Shown one piece after another: positions 23,189 to 32,998 of a DNA stretch of 34,736 nucleotides. Location: contig OMZC01000046.1 of NCBI GenBank assembly GCA_900315395.1, forward strand, positions 1 to 34,736, in the 5' to 3' direction. The position numbers and the translations under genes were made by a program. This DNA is from an uncultured Gammaproteobacteria bacterium. GTDB taxonomy: Bacteria > Pseudomonadota > Gammaproteobacteria > Enterobacterales > Succinivibrionaceae. The notes under the pieces were generated by a model, which had not been told where the DNA came from, did not search any database, and worked only from the letters and a program-made list of their open reading frames with translations. Each line of letters begins with the position of its first letter. Positions within the stretch are counted from its first letter, which is position 1.

Positions 23189-25426
23189 ATGAATTTAAAA
23201 CCAATAGTACGCACCTTTAAATATGGTCGTCACACAGTTACATTAGAAACAGGTGCAATTGGTCGTCAGGCAGATTCAGCCGTAATGGCATCTATGGACG
23301 ATACAACCGTTTTAGCAACAGTTGTATGCAACCGCAATGAAGAGGTTGAAGGTCGTGATTTCTTCCCTCTAACAGTAAACTATCAAGAACGTTCTTATGC
23401 AGCAGGCAAAATTCCTGTAAGTTTCTTCCGTCGTGAGGGCAGAGCAACAGAAGGTGAGACTCTGATTTCACGTCTTATTGACCGTCCATTACGTCCATTA
23501 TTCCCAGACGGTTTCGTAAATGAGGTTCAGGTTGTTGTAACAGTAATGTCAGCAAATCCTGAGATCCCAACCGATATCATTTCTATCATTGCAGCATCAG
23601 CTGCATTAGCATCTTCAGGTTTACCATGGAATGGTCCTCTAGGTGCAGCTCGTGTAGGTTACATTGATGGTCAGTATGTATTAAACCCATTAACCTCAGA
23701 GTCAAAAGTTTCAGATCTTGATTTAGTTGTTGCAGGTTCTGAGAAAGCAGTTGTTATGGTTGAGTCAGAAGCTAACTGCTTACCTGAGTCTGTAATGTTA
23801 GGCGCTGTTATGTTCGGTCACGAGCAGCAGCAGACTGTAATCAAGGAAATCGAAGAGTTCGCAAAGCAGGTTAACCGTCCTGTATGGGATTGGGTAAAGC
23901 CAGCTGAAGATACAGCTTTAATCGAGGCTGTTAAGGCTGATGCTGAAGCTGCTGTTGGTGACGCTTTCAGAATCGTTGATAAGTTAGAGCGTCAGAACAA
24001 GTTAGCTGAGATCCAGAAAGCTACTGCTGAGAAGATTAAGGCTTCTAAAGAAGAGTGGGCTGAGAAGGACAACGAGATTGCTAAGATCTTCTTCGAATTA
24101 GAGCGTAACATAGTTCGTGAAAGAATCTTATCAGGTGAGAAGAGAATTGATGGTCGTACCTTACGTATGATCCGTCCTATCACCATTGCAACTGGTATCC
24201 TACCACGTGTTCACGGTTCAGCTTTATTTACCCGTGGTGAGACTCAGTCAATCGGTACCTGTACTTTAGGTTCAGAGCGTGATGCTCAGACCTTTGAAGA
24301 TATGTCAGGTGTTCGTTCAGACAGATTTATTCTTCACTACAACTTCCCTCCATACTGCGTAGGTGAAATTGGTTTAATCGGTTCTCCAAAGCGTCGTGAA
24401 ATTGGTCACGGTCGTTTAGCTAAGAGAGCTTTAAAGGCTGTATTACCTCCATTAGACAAGTTCCCATACACCATTCGTGTTGTTTCAGAAATTACTGAAT
24501 CAAATGGTTCTTCATCAATGGCATCAGTATGCTCTGGTTGCTTATCATTATTAGATGCAGGTGTACCTATCAAGGCTCCTGTAGCTGGTATTGCAATGGG
24601 TCTTGTAAAGGAAGACGACAGAGTAGCAATCTTAACTGATATCATGGGTGATGAGGATCACTTAGGTGATATGGACTTCAAGGTAGCAGGTACTCGTGAT
24701 GGTGTAACTGCACTGCAGATGGATATTAAGACCGACGGTATTACCCGTGAGATCATGCAGAATGCATTAACAGATGCTCATGCTGCACGTATCCACTTAT
24801 TAAACGTAATGCAGAAGGCAATTCCAGAGCCACGTCAGACTTTATCTCCTTATGCTCCACGTGTTGTAACCATCAAGGTTCCAGCAAACAAGGTTAAGGA
24901 AATCATTGGTAAGGGTGGCTTCAATGTTCGTTCAATCCAAGCTGACACCAACTCTCAGATCGACATCGAAGATGATGGTACCGTAAAGATTTCTGCAACT
25001 TCACAGTTATCAGCAGAATCAGCTATCAAGCGTATCAACGATCTATTAGTTGAGGTTGAAGTAGGTAAGGATTACGACGGTAAAGTTGTACGTATCACCG
25101 ATTTCGGTGCTTTCGTAAACATCTTACCTGGTCGTGATGGTTTAGTTCACATTTCTCAGATCACCGAAGAGCGTGTTGAGAATGTAAATGATTACTTACG
25201 CGTTGGCGATGATGTTCGTGTTCGTGTACTTGATATTGACAACACCGGTCGTATCCGTCTGTCAATCAAGGCAATCACCGAAGAGCAGAACAAAGCTAAA
25301 GCTGCTGAAGAAACTCCTGTAGAAGCAACTGAGCAGGAAACTGTACAGGTTGAAGAGCAGGTAGTTGAGCAACAGCCTGAAATGCCAAATCCTTACGAGA
25401 ATAGCCCTCGTGAAGATCAGCAATAA
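23189..25426 (+). CDS. pnp: Polynucleotide phosphorylase
   Basis: A 745-residue PNPase, a 3'-5' phosphorolytic exoribonuclease of the RNA degradosome and of mRNA turnover. The start is the ATG ([13 protein letters not shown]) with GGAG upstream; an in-frame GTG 24 nt earlier precedes that ribosome site. Two RNase PH-type core domains are present ([21 protein letters not shown]; then the [16 protein letters not shown] and [14 protein letters not shown] blocks with the catalytic acidic residues). A KH domain ([16 protein letters not shown]) and an S1 domain ([28 protein letters not shown]) follow. The last 45 residues are an acidic Glu/Gln-rich tail that makes the protein longer than the enteric form. 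Confidence 0.97.
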   Translation: MNLKPIVRTFKYGRHTVTLETGAIGRQADSAVMASMDDTTVLATVVCNRNEEVEGRDFFPLTVNYQERSYAAGKIPVSFFRREGRATEGETLISRLIDRPLRPLFPDGFVNEVQVVVTVMSANPEIPTDIISIIAASAALASSGLPWNGPLGAARVGYIDGQYVLNPLTSESKVSDLDLVVAGSEKAVVMVESEANCLPESVMLGAVMFGHEQQQTVIKEIEEFAKQVNRPVWDWVKPAEDTALIEAVKADAEAAVGDAFRIVDKLERQNKLAEIQKATAEKIKASKEEWAEKDNEIAKIFFELERNIVRERILSGEKRIDGRTLRMIRPITIATGILPRVHGSALFTRGETQSIGTCTLGSERDAQTFEDMSGVRSDRFILHYNFPPYCVGEIGLIGSPKRREIGHGRLAKRALKAVLPPLDKFPYTIRVVSEITESNGSSSMASVCSGCLSLLDAGVPIKAPVAGIAMGLVKEDDRVAILTDIMGDEDHLGDMDFKVAGTRDGVTALQMDIKTDGITREIMQNALTDAHAARIHLLNVMQKAIPEPRQTLSPYAPRVVTIKVPANKVKEIIGKGGFNVRSIQADTNSQIDIEDDGTVKISATSQLSAESAIKRINDLLVEVEVGKDYDGKVVRITDFGAFVNILPGRDGLVHISQITEERVENVNDYLRVGDDVRVRVLDIDNTGRIRLSIKAITEEQNKAKAAEETPVEATEQETVQVEEQVVEQQPEMPNPYENSPREDQQ

Positions 25427-25444
25427 TCATTAAATAATTTTTAT

Positions 25445-25477
25445 AAAGGCCCAACGAGTTATCATTGGGCCTTTTTT
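25445..25477 (+). terminator. terminator after pnp
   Basis: AAAGGCCCAA (25445-25454) pairs with TTGGGCCTTT (25465-25474), followed by more T residues. The start codon of the next gene is only 8 nt further on. Confidence 0.88.
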
Positions 25478-25485
25478 AACGAAAG

Positions 25486-26895
25486 ATGTCAGAATCAAAT
25501 TCAAATCCCCGCGCAAATACAAATTCTCGCGAACTGTTTTCATCCCGTTTAGGCTTTATTTTAATTGCAGCAGGCTGTTCAATCGGTCTTGGTAATGTAT
25601 GGAGATTCCCATATATTGCAGGTCAGTATGGTGGAGCACTGTTTGTTTTAATCTATATTGCTTTCTTAATTTTATTAGGCATTCCTTTAGTTACTATTGA
25701 GTTGTCAGTAGGTCGTGCCTCAAGACGCAGTATCGGTTTATCTTTTGAAGCTTTAACGCCTGGCAAGAACTGGAAATACTGCAAGTATTTCATGATCTTT
25801 GGTAACTATGTGCTCATGGCTTTTTACACCATGGTTACAGGTTGGATGCTGTATTACACCATTGAAATGTTCTCAGGTACTCTAACTAATGCTCCTATGA
25901 GTCAGGCAGAGTCAGGACATTTCTTTTCTTCAATGCTGCAAGCTCCAGAACCACAGATCCTGTTTACAGCAGCAGTAACTTTAGCAGGTTTTGCTGTATG
26001 CGCTTTTGGTTTGAGAAAAGGTGTTGAAGGTTTTACTAAACCTTTAATGGTATTGCTCTTCTTACTGCTTATCTTTTTAGCTGCAAGATCATTCTTTTTA
26101 CCTGGCTTTGAACAGGGTATTAAGTACTACCTCTATCCAGACTTTTCAAAGATCACCAAAGACAATTTCTATGAAATCCTCTCAGCAGCATGCGGTCAGG
26201 CTTTCTTTACTCTAGGTGTTGGTATTGGTTCATTACAGATCTTTGGCTCTTATATGAGCTCACAAAAGTCTATTACTTATGAAGCATCTGTAATTGCAAT
26301 TTTAGATACCATGGTAGCTTTCTTAGCTGGTATCGTAATCTTCCCAGCATGCTTTAGCTATGCTGTAGAACCAGGTCAGGGACCAGGACTTATCTTTGTA
26401 ACTTTAGTATCGGTATTCTCACATATGGAATACGGTCAGTTATGGGGCGGTGTCTTCTTCCTGTTTATGTTCTTTGCAGCACTTTCTACTTTGATTGCTG
26501 TGTTTGAGAACGTCATTGGTATTACTCTAGACATCTTTAGGATCAGCAGGATCAAGGCTGTGGTATGTAACTTCATTGTGATTTTTGCAATGTCATTGCC
26601 TGTGATCTTAGGCTTTAATTTATTAAGTTTTATAGAACCTATGGGGCGTGGATCTGTAATTCTTGATCTATATGACTTTATTCTTTCTCAAAATATTATA
26701 GAGTTAGGCTCGGTTGTATATGTATTGTATGCGTCATGGCATTATGGCTGGGGCTTTGATAATTACTTGAAAGAAGCAAATTTAGGACAAGGTCCAAAAG
26801 TAAGTAAAAAGCTACAGTTCTATTTTAAGTATGTTTTGCCTGTAATCGTATTAGTACTGTTCGTTCAAGGCTATATTTCAGTTTTTAATCGCTAG
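25486..26895 (+). CDS. Neurotransmitter:sodium symporter (SNF) family transporter, copy 1
   Basis: A 469-residue membrane protein with 11-12 hydrophobic segments. The NSS/LeuT hallmark is at the N-terminus: SSRLGFILIAAGCSIGLGNVWRFPYIAGQYGG, the unwound helix 1 that binds sodium and substrate. PLVTIELSVGRASRRS and the helix 6 stretch QAFFTLGVGIGSLQIFGSYM follow. Bacterial members take up amino acids such as tryptophan or branched-chain residues with sodium. The gene starts 8 nt after the pnp terminator T-run and has no clear Shine-Dalgarno, so expression may use read-through or a weak start. It is the most divergent of three tandem copies. Confidence 0.9.
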   Translation: MSESNSNPRANTNSRELFSSRLGFILIAAGCSIGLGNVWRFPYIAGQYGGALFVLIYIAFLILLGIPLVTIELSVGRASRRSIGLSFEALTPGKNWKYCKYFMIFGNYVLMAFYTMVTGWMLYYTIEMFSGTLTNAPMSQAESGHFFSSMLQAPEPQILFTAAVTLAGFAVCAFGLRKGVEGFTKPLMVLLFLLLIFLAARSFFLPGFEQGIKYYLYPDFSKITKDNFYEILSAACGQAFFTLGVGIGSLQIFGSYMSSQKSITYEASVIAILDTMVAFLAGIVIFPACFSYAVEPGQGPGLIFVTLVSVFSHMEYGQLWGGVFFLFMFFAALSTLIAVFENVIGITLDIFRISRIKAVVCNFIVIFAMSLPVILGFNLLSFIEPMGRGSVILDLYDFILSQNIIELGSVVYVLYASWHYGWGFDNYLKEANLGQGPKVSKKLQFYFKYVLPVIVLVLFVQGYISVFNR

Positions 26896-26931
26896 TAATA
26901 AATGAAGTAAAAATTAGCTAAGGTTACCTTT

Positions 26932-28311
26932 ATGGAAAGAAAACCACGTGAAATATTCAAAACAAGACTAGGCTTCCTGCTCATTGCAGCAGGTTGTGCT
27001 GTTGGTATTGGTAATGTATGGCGCTTCCCCTTTATCGTAGGTCAATACGGTGGCGCTTATTTCGTTCTTTTATATCTGTTCTTTTTAATCACTTTAGGTA
27101 TTCCTCTTTTAACAGTTGAGTTAGCTATCGGTCGTGCTTCAAGAAGTTCTATGGCTTACTGTTATGAAGAGTTAGAGCAGGCAGGTTCTAGATGGCATGT
27201 AAACAAGTGGTGGCAGTTCTCTGGTAACTACTTTCTAATGGCCTTCTATGTTGTAGTAGCAGGTTGGATGCTCTACTATTTCTTATCTTTTGCCTTTGGT
27301 GAAATTCCAGCTAACATCACTCGTGATGAAGCTAGTCAGACTTTTGGTAACCTTTTAGCATCACCTGTAGTGATGTTCGCCTGTGTTCTAGCTACTGTGG
27401 TATTCTCTTTTGCTATCGTAGCTTTAGGTGTAATTAAAGGCGTTGAAAGATACACTAAGCCTTTGATGGTAGTTCTAATCTTATTACTAGCATTCATGGC
27501 TTGCCGTTCTGTTACCTTAGATGGCTTTGTCGAGGGCATGAAGTTCTACTTAGAGCCTGATTTTTCAAAGCTTGAGAATAACTTAGGTCAAGCTATCTGG
27601 GCTGCTATGGGACAGGCATTCTTTACTCTGTCAGTAGGCTTTGGTGCAATTGCAATTTTCGGTAGCTACATGTCAGATCGTCATAAGATCTTAAATGAGG
27701 CTATCTTTATTGCTTCATTTGATACCATCATTGCGCTTCTAGCAGGTGTTGTGATCTTCCCAGCCTGCTTTACCTATGGTATTAACCCTGATGCAGGTCC
27801 TAACTTATTGTTCTTAACCATGACTGTGGTGTTCTCAAACATGGCATGGGGTACTTTATGGGGAACTCTGTTCTTCTTATTCATGGTAATTGCAGCTGTA
27901 TCTACCATGATTGCAGTGTTTGAAAGCTCAATTGCAGGTACCATTGAACTCTTTAAGATCACTCGTTTTAAAGCAGTTGTAATCAACTTCTTTGTAATGA
28001 TTGCAATGTGTCTTCTACCACTGTTTGGCTTTAACATCCTGTCAGATGTTCATATCCTAAATGCAAACTCAGGTATCTTAGATTTCTTTGATTTCTTAGT
28101 ATCAAATAACATCATGCCAATAGGTTCTATTGTCTTTGTGTTATTCGTATGTGCTAAATCAGGTATGACCTGGAAGAGATACATTGATGAGTGTAACGTA
28201 GGTAAGGGCTTTAATATGTCTGAGAAGTTATTCTTCTACTACCGCTATATTCTGACATCAATTGTGGTTATTGTACTTGCAATTGGTTACTACAAGATCT
28301 TTGTCGGTTAA
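26932..28311 (+). CDS. Neurotransmitter:sodium symporter (SNF) family transporter, copy 2
   Basis: A 459-residue sodium-coupled transporter. Family blocks are KTRLGFLLIAAGCAVGIGNVWRFPFIVGQYGGAYF, PLLTVELAIGRASRSS, QAFFTLSVGFGAIAIFGSYMSD and the FPACFTYGINPDAGPNLLF loop. It is closely similar to the next gene along its whole length and less so to the previous one, so the last two copies arose by a more recent duplication. It likely imports an amino acid; which one is unknown. No terminator separates it from its neighbours, so the three may share a transcript. Confidence 0.9.
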   Translation: MERKPREIFKTRLGFLLIAAGCAVGIGNVWRFPFIVGQYGGAYFVLLYLFFLITLGIPLLTVELAIGRASRSSMAYCYEELEQAGSRWHVNKWWQFSGNYFLMAFYVVVAGWMLYYFLSFAFGEIPANITRDEASQTFGNLLASPVVMFACVLATVVFSFAIVALGVIKGVERYTKPLMVVLILLLAFMACRSVTLDGFVEGMKFYLEPDFSKLENNLGQAIWAAMGQAFFTLSVGFGAIAIFGSYMSDRHKILNEAIFIASFDTIIALLAGVVIFPACFTYGINPDAGPNLLFLTMTVVFSNMAWGTLWGTLFFLFMVIAAVSTMIAVFESSIAGTIELFKITRFKAVVINFFVMIAMCLLPLFGFNILSDVHILNANSGILDFFDFLVSNNIMPIGSIVFVLFVCAKSGMTWKRYIDECNVGKGFNMSEKLFFYYRYILTSIVVIVLAIGYYKIFVG

Positions 28312-28396
28312 TTAAGCCTAGAATTATAAGGACTTGGTTAACTGGAAAGTAAGTAAATAACAATTAAGTAAATAGGTAAGTTAATAAGGATTTAAT

Positions 28397-29776
28397 ATGG
28401 ATTCAAGCAGAGAGCAGTTTAAAACCAGATTGGGTTTTATTCTGATTGCAGCAGGTTGTGCTGTGGGCATTGGTAACGTCTGGCGTTTCCCTTACATTGT
28501 AGGTCAATATGGTGGTGCCTTCTTTGTACTAATTTACCTGTTTTTCTTAGTTGTAATGGGTATCCCTCTATTAACAGTAGAGTTAGCTATTGGTCGTGCT
28601 TCTAGAAGTTCTATTGCTTACTGCTATGAGAACTTAGAGGAAAAGGGAGCTCAATGGCATCACAACAAATGGTGGCAGTTAGCAGGTAACTACATCCTGA
28701 TGTCATTCTACGGTGTGATCACAGGCTGGATGCTTTACTATTTCTTTGAGTTTGCCTCAGGCTCTGTAGCACCACATCTTGAAAAGGATGTTGCTGTAGC
28801 TAACTTTGGTAGCATTCTGCAGGATCCTGCAACTCTATTCTCATGCATGGCAGCTGTAGTTGCTTTTGCCTTCATGATTGTAGCTTTAGGTGTAGTAAAA
28901 GGCATTGAGCGTTTTACCAAACCTTTAATGTTACTGCTGTTAGGTCTTTTAATCTTTATGGCATTGCGTTCAGTTACCTTAGACGGTTTCATGGACGGTG
29001 TGTCATTCTATCTAAAACCAGATTTTTCAAAGTTACAGGATAACTTTGGTGAAGCTGTATGGGCTGCAATGGGACAGGCTTTCTTTACCTTATCAACCGG
29101 TATGGGCGGTATTGCTATCTTTGGTAGCTATATGTCAACAAAACACCGTCTGTTAAACGAGGCTTTGTTTATCGCAGGTTTAGATACCGCTGTAGCTCTG
29201 CTCTCTGGCTTTGTGATCTTCCCAGCATGCTTTACTTACGGCATTAACCCAGATGCAGGTCCTAACTTATTGTTTGTTACCATGACTATGGTATTTTCAA
29301 ACATGAGCTTTGGTGCTTTCTGGGGAGCGTTATTCTTCTTATTCATGTTAATTGCAGCTATCTCTACTTTAATTGCAGTGTTTGAGAATATCATTGCAGC
29401 AAACCTAGAGCTATTTAAGATTGACAGAAAGAAGGCTGTGTTGATTAACTTTATCGTGATCTTAGCTTTATCTGTATTACCTGTTTTAGGTTTCAATGTC
29501 TTATCAGATGTTCACCTCATCGGTTCAAATACTGGTATTACTGATTTCTGCGATTTCTTAATTTCAAATAACATTCTGCCTATTGGCTCATTAGTATTCG
29601 TGCTGTTTGTAACCTCAAAAAGCGGTATGAAATGGGAGTGTTATATTAAGGAGTCAAATGTAGGTGAAGGCTTTAAACTGACACCTAAGTTATTCTTCTA
29701 TTACAGATACATTTTGACTACTGTAATTGCAATTCTGCTCATTATTGGTTACTACACCGTATTTAATCGAGCATAA
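28397..29776 (+). CDS. Neurotransmitter:sodium symporter (SNF) family transporter, copy 3
   Basis: A 459-residue protein, nearly equal in length and pattern to copy 2 (KTRLGFILIAAGCAVGIGNVWRFPYIVGQYGGAFF, QAFFTLSTGMGGIAIFGSYMS, and the same GINPDAGPNLLF loop). Changes cluster in the helix 6 stretch (SVGFGAI in copy 2, STGMGGI here), where substrate contacts lie, which suggests a different substrate preference. An 85-nt gap with a TAAGGA ribosome site precedes it. Transport by sodium symport is established for the family; the substrate is unknown. Confidence 0.9.
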   Translation: MDSSREQFKTRLGFILIAAGCAVGIGNVWRFPYIVGQYGGAFFVLIYLFFLVVMGIPLLTVELAIGRASRSSIAYCYENLEEKGAQWHHNKWWQLAGNYILMSFYGVITGWMLYYFFEFASGSVAPHLEKDVAVANFGSILQDPATLFSCMAAVVAFAFMIVALGVVKGIERFTKPLMLLLLGLLIFMALRSVTLDGFMDGVSFYLKPDFSKLQDNFGEAVWAAMGQAFFTLSTGMGGIAIFGSYMSTKHRLLNEALFIAGLDTAVALLSGFVIFPACFTYGINPDAGPNLLFVTMTMVFSNMSFGAFWGALFFLFMLIAAISTLIAVFENIIAANLELFKIDRKKAVLINFIVILALSVLPVLGFNVLSDVHLIGSNTGITDFCDFLISNNILPIGSLVFVLFVTSKSGMKWECYIKESNVGEGFKLTPKLFFYYRYILTTVIAILLIIGYYTVFNRA

Positions 29777-29784
29777 AGCTTACA

Positions 29785-29848
29785 ACAAGGTGCCATTGGA
29801 CGTATAATCACAGTATATAAATAAAACACAAAACCAATGGCACCTTGT
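29785..29848. repeat. 15-bp inverted repeat spanning the slt leader
   Basis: ACAAGGTGCCATTGG (29785-29799) and CCAATGGCACCTTGT (29834-29848) are exact reverse complements 34 nt apart. The right arm ends 4 nt before the slt start codon. The spacer contains TATAAT-like bases. No T-run follows, so it is more likely a regulatory dyad or leader hairpin than a terminator. Confidence 0.65.
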
Positions 29849-29852
29849 ACAA

Positions 29853-32156
29853 ATGAAACACAATAAGCTAATCAAAGGTATTCTCTTTACATTTTCTTTA
29901 CTACTCCCACTATCTTTTAATTCTCAAGCTCTAGCTAATAACTCTAAGGGTCAGATTAGAACCTTAACTATCGAGCAGGCTGAAGCTCTAAAACACCACA
30001 AGTCTTCTGCTAAAAAGAGCACTGCTAAAAGTAGTTCTACTAAAAAGAGTACAGTTCAAAAAAGAAGTTCTAAGAAATCTTCTGCATCTAATAAGAAGTC
30101 AGCTCATAACAGCGCTAAAAAGAACTCCAAAAAGACAGCTAAAACTCAGACAAAAGCTCCTGTAAGAACTACAACAGCTAAAGAAAGAGCTATTCAATCA
30201 GACTATGTAACAGCTCCATTTGATTATTCAGATGAGAATCCTTTAATTGCAACTACACCTACTTTAATTTCTCAGAGAAAGTACTTTGCAGATGCTGAAA
30301 GGGCGATTAAAAGTGGTGACATTGATACTGCTCTATCTATACAGAATAACTATTTAAGAAACTATCCTTTATCTTTATGGATTGATTACTGGTATTTAGC
30401 TAACAACATGGATGTATCTAAATACCCTCAGGTAAAACAGTTTATCAACTCAAAAGTTCATCAAGAGCTAGGTGAGATGCTAAAGAAAAAGTACATTGAG
30501 TATTTGGCATCAGTAGGTCAGTACAAATTAGTATCTGATCTTATCGGTAAGAAGCCATTTCCTGATGACAGTGATATGACTAAACCTCAACAGTCACTAC
30601 AGTGTCGTTTCTACGAAGCACGCTGGCAACAGGGTATAGCTGATGTTACAGCTGCTGCTTTTGCTTCAAAGATGTACTTACAGTTATCTCCATATCCATC
30701 AAGTTGCGCAGGTTTAATCTATGTCTGGGGACAGAATGGATATCTTGATGAAAAGGTGCAGCTAGAAAAGTTTGAAAGAGCTTATATCACTAGAAACTAC
30801 ACCGAGACTACAAGATCATTAGCTGCAGGTCTTGAGCAGAGTCAGTTTGCTCCACGTGTAGCACAGGAAATGTCACTTTATGACAATCCTGCATCCGTAC
30901 TCACCCTAGACTATGTAGAAGGTGATGAGAACACCCAAAGAACCGCAGTGCTTGCTTTTAAGCGATTTGCAAATCTTGATCCAAAGAGTGCAACTCCAGC
31001 ATTTGAAGCATTTGCTAATAAATTTAAAATCAGTGATACCGAAAGATTAGAGATCTTCCAAATAATTGCTAAAGGCTTTTTATCAAGACAATCTACAGAG
31101 GAAGAAGTTCAGTGGGTAGATAGAAATCTACCAGCTGTAGTTTGGTCTGAAGAGATTAAACTTATGCGTATGCGCAAAGCTATTTGGTTTGCTCAATGGC
31201 AGATTGTTTATGACTTGTATGACCATTTAACCGATCTTGATAAGAATGCTATTAACTGGCGTTATTGGAAAGCAAGAGCTGCCCGTGAGATTGGTCGCAC
31301 TCAAGAGAGTAAGACACTTATGACAAAGGTTGCTAAAGACAGAAGTTTCTTTGGCTTTTTAGCAGCTCAAGAGATCTCCGCTAGAATGCCATTTAACCAT
31401 GAGCATTTATCAAAGACAGCTCAATGGCCACAGACTGTAGCTAAAAACAAAGCTGCTGTACGCTTCTTTGAATTTAGAGCTTTAAAAGACAGCAATGCTG
31501 CTATTGAATGGCGTGAAATTGCAAAGACCGGTACTAATGATGAAGCAATGTTAATGGCTGAATGGGCTTTATCAACAGGTAACATCAGCTATGCTATTTC
31601 TAGTGTAGTTGCAGGTCAAAGATGGAGCGCTCTAGACTACAGATTCCCTAAGCCATTTTTAAATCTATATCAGAAGTACTCATCCTACTCTAATGTACCT
31701 ATTTCCTTCTTATATGGTATTTCCCGTCAGGAGAGTATGTTAAATCCTGATATTAAGTCACCTGTTGGTGCTGTAGGTCTAATGCAGTTAATGCCAGGTA
31801 CAGCTAAGATGGTATCTAAAAAGAACAACTGGTCTTATGCTGGTACTGGTGATTTGGTTGTACCAGAGAACAACATCAGATTAGGTTCAGCATATTTACG
31901 TGATATGCTAGACAGATTTGATAACAACAGAATTTTAGCAGCAGCTGCCTATAACGCAGGTCCTGGCAGAATCAATATCTGGAAATCTAAGGATGGTAAG
32001 GGTAGAGATGCTGCTATGTATGTTGAGAACATCCCATTTAAAGAGACCAGACAGTATGTTCAAAACGTTCTCTTATATGACACAATTTACAAAAAGTTGT
32101 TAACAGGTCAGGAAGACAGATTATTGAACTCAAATGAATTAGGATACAGGTACTAA
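29853..32156 (+). CDS. slt: Soluble lytic murein transglycosylase (Slt70-like)
   Basis: A 767-residue periplasmic enzyme that cuts the glycan strands of peptidoglycan with formation of 1,6-anhydro ends. The signal peptide ends near SQALA (residue 28). Residues about 48-110 are an unusual Ser/Lys/Thr tract not found in enteric Slt70 (about 645 residues). The long helical superhelix region follows. The C-terminal catalytic domain has SFLYGISRQESMLN with the catalytic Glu 627, SPVGAVGLMQLMPGTA, LGSAYLRDMLDRF and AAAAYNAGPGRINIW, which is complete. The basic tract may bind peptidoglycan-linked acidic polymers, or tether the enzyme. No clear Shine-Dalgarno precedes the ATG, and the leader can fold into the 15-bp hairpin listed separately. 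Confidence 0.92.
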   Translation: MKHNKLIKGILFTFSLLLPLSFNSQALANNSKGQIRTLTIEQAEALKHHKSSAKKSTAKSSSTKKSTVQKRSSKKSSASNKKSAHNSAKKNSKKTAKTQTKAPVRTTTAKERAIQSDYVTAPFDYSDENPLIATTPTLISQRKYFADAERAIKSGDIDTALSIQNNYLRNYPLSLWIDYWYLANNMDVSKYPQVKQFINSKVHQELGEMLKKKYIEYLASVGQYKLVSDLIGKKPFPDDSDMTKPQQSLQCRFYEARWQQGIADVTAAAFASKMYLQLSPYPSSCAGLIYVWGQNGYLDEKVQLEKFERAYITRNYTETTRSLAAGLEQSQFAPRVAQEMSLYDNPASVLTLDYVEGDENTQRTAVLAFKRFANLDPKSATPAFEAFANKFKISDTERLEIFQIIAKGFLSRQSTEEEVQWVDRNLPAVVWSEEIKLMRMRKAIWFAQWQIVYDLYDHLTDLDKNAINWRYWKARAAREIGRTQESKTLMTKVAKDRSFFGFLAAQEISARMPFNHEHLSKTAQWPQTVAKNKAAVRFFEFRALKDSNAAIEWREIAKTGTNDEAMLMAEWALSTGNISYAISSVVAGQRWSALDYRFPKPFLNLYQKYSSYSNVPISFLYGISRQESMLNPDIKSPVGAVGLMQLMPGTAKMVSKKNNWSYAGTGDLVVPENNIRLGSAYLRDMLDRFDNNRILAAAAYNAGPGRINIWKSKDGKGRDAAMYVENIPFKETRQYVQNVLLYDTIYKKLLTGQEDRLLNSNELGYRY

Positions 32157-32193
32157 TTTTTTGAAAAATCATAGGTTCTTGCAGATACTACTC

Positions 32194-32221
32194 TTTACAA
32201 AGTAACAAAATTTGCTATTAT
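32194..32221 (+). promoter_or_regulatory. promoter of tRNA-Leu
   Basis: TTTACA (32194-32199) and TATTAT (32216-32221) are 16 nt apart, and the tRNA starts 10 nt after the -10. This is a good sigma-70 promoter. Confidence 0.6.
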
Positions 32222-32231
32222 ATTCTCCGTT

Positions 32232-32316
32232 GCCCAGGTGGTGAAATTGGTAGACACGCTACTTTGAGGGGGTAGTTCTGCAAGGAGTACGAGTTCAAGT
32301 CTCGTCCTGGGCACCA
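32232..32316 (+). tRNA. tRNA-Leu(GAG)
   Basis: An 85-nt class II tRNA with encoded CCA. The acceptor stem is GCCCAGG/CCTGGGC. The anticodon stem CTACT/GGTAG encloses the loop TTGAGGG, with anticodon GAG at 32266-32268. The T-arm has GTTCAAGTC, and a long variable arm is present. It closely resembles enteric tRNA-Leu(GAG) and reads CTC/CTT codons, which are rare in this AT-rich genome. The integrase remnant just downstream suggests its 3' end once served as an integration site. Confidence 0.95.
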
Positions 32317-32482
32317 AAAGGACATATCTTAACCTTCCAAACCTATTCCCAAAATATTTTAAAAAGGCATTTCTAATGCGCCTTTCACTATAATCAATCT
32401 ATTCCAAGTTATCCATGCCATTACACCCCTATCACTCCTAAAATTTTATTTTTTGAGAGTGTTGGAGAGTGATTAACGAGTG

Positions 32483-32944
32483 ATGCAAAAGAGGAAAATC
32501 GTTATAACGCCGATTCAATTTAATGTGCTCATCAAGAAAGCTAAAGATACAGGTAAAGTTGTGAATCAAACTGTAGAGTAAAATTTGTTTCTCAGAATTT
32601 CTCCTACAGGCAATGCCTCACGGTATGCAAAAGTCAAACAGAACAATAAAACTCTTAATAGGCGTTTAGGTAGTTATCCAGAACTTCCCGTAGCAATGGC
32701 AAGACGTGCTAATGATGAATGGATTAAAACTCTTTCTGTGGTGCGTAATATGAGCGTGAATACCTCTTATACAGTAAAAGATGCCTTCCATGGCTGGTAC
32801 GAAAAGAAGAAACTTGTTGCTCGTTCATTTGAGTATATGAAACTGCGTATTGAGCGCCATATCATTCCTATCTTTGGTAGCATTCAACTTAAAGATCTTA
32901 CAGCAAAGGCTCACGAGAAGATCAGAAAAGAATTAAAACAATAA
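32483..32944 (+). pseudogene. Tyrosine integrase remnant, N-terminal part only
   Basis: The frame from ATG at 32483 reads MQKRKIVITPIQ, then meets an in-frame TAA (32579-32581) and continues as NLFLRISPTGNASRYAKV, GSYPELPVAMARRANDEW and a core-binding helix set (AFHGWYEKKK, MKLRIERHIIPIFGSIQLKDLT). This is the arm-binding (DUF4102-like) and SAM-like region of a P4-type tyrosine recombinase. It stops at RKELKQ before the catalytic domain, which would hold the R-H-R-Y residues. It is therefore broken twice: by a nonsense codon and by a lost C-terminus. Its place beside a tRNA is typical of island integrases. Confidence 0.85.
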
Positions 32945-32950
32945 AAATAA

Positions 32951-32980
32951 GCCCCTCGAAGTGAGGGGCAAAGTTTTTTT
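32951..32980. terminator. bidirectional terminator after the integrase remnant
   Basis: GCCCCTC (32951-32957) pairs with GAGGGGC (32963-32969), followed by AAAG and seven T residues. The A-rich left flank gives T residues on the other strand, so it can also end the hicAB transcript. Confidence 0.8.
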
Positions 32981-32998
32981 AGTTTTTTTTTCGGTTAA

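Noticed and set aside
27336-29496. several minus-strand frames of 67-87 codons within the symporter genes
   Set aside because: Mirror frames produced by the conserved plus-strand coding sequences; they recur at matching places in the duplicated genes, which explains their mutual similarity.
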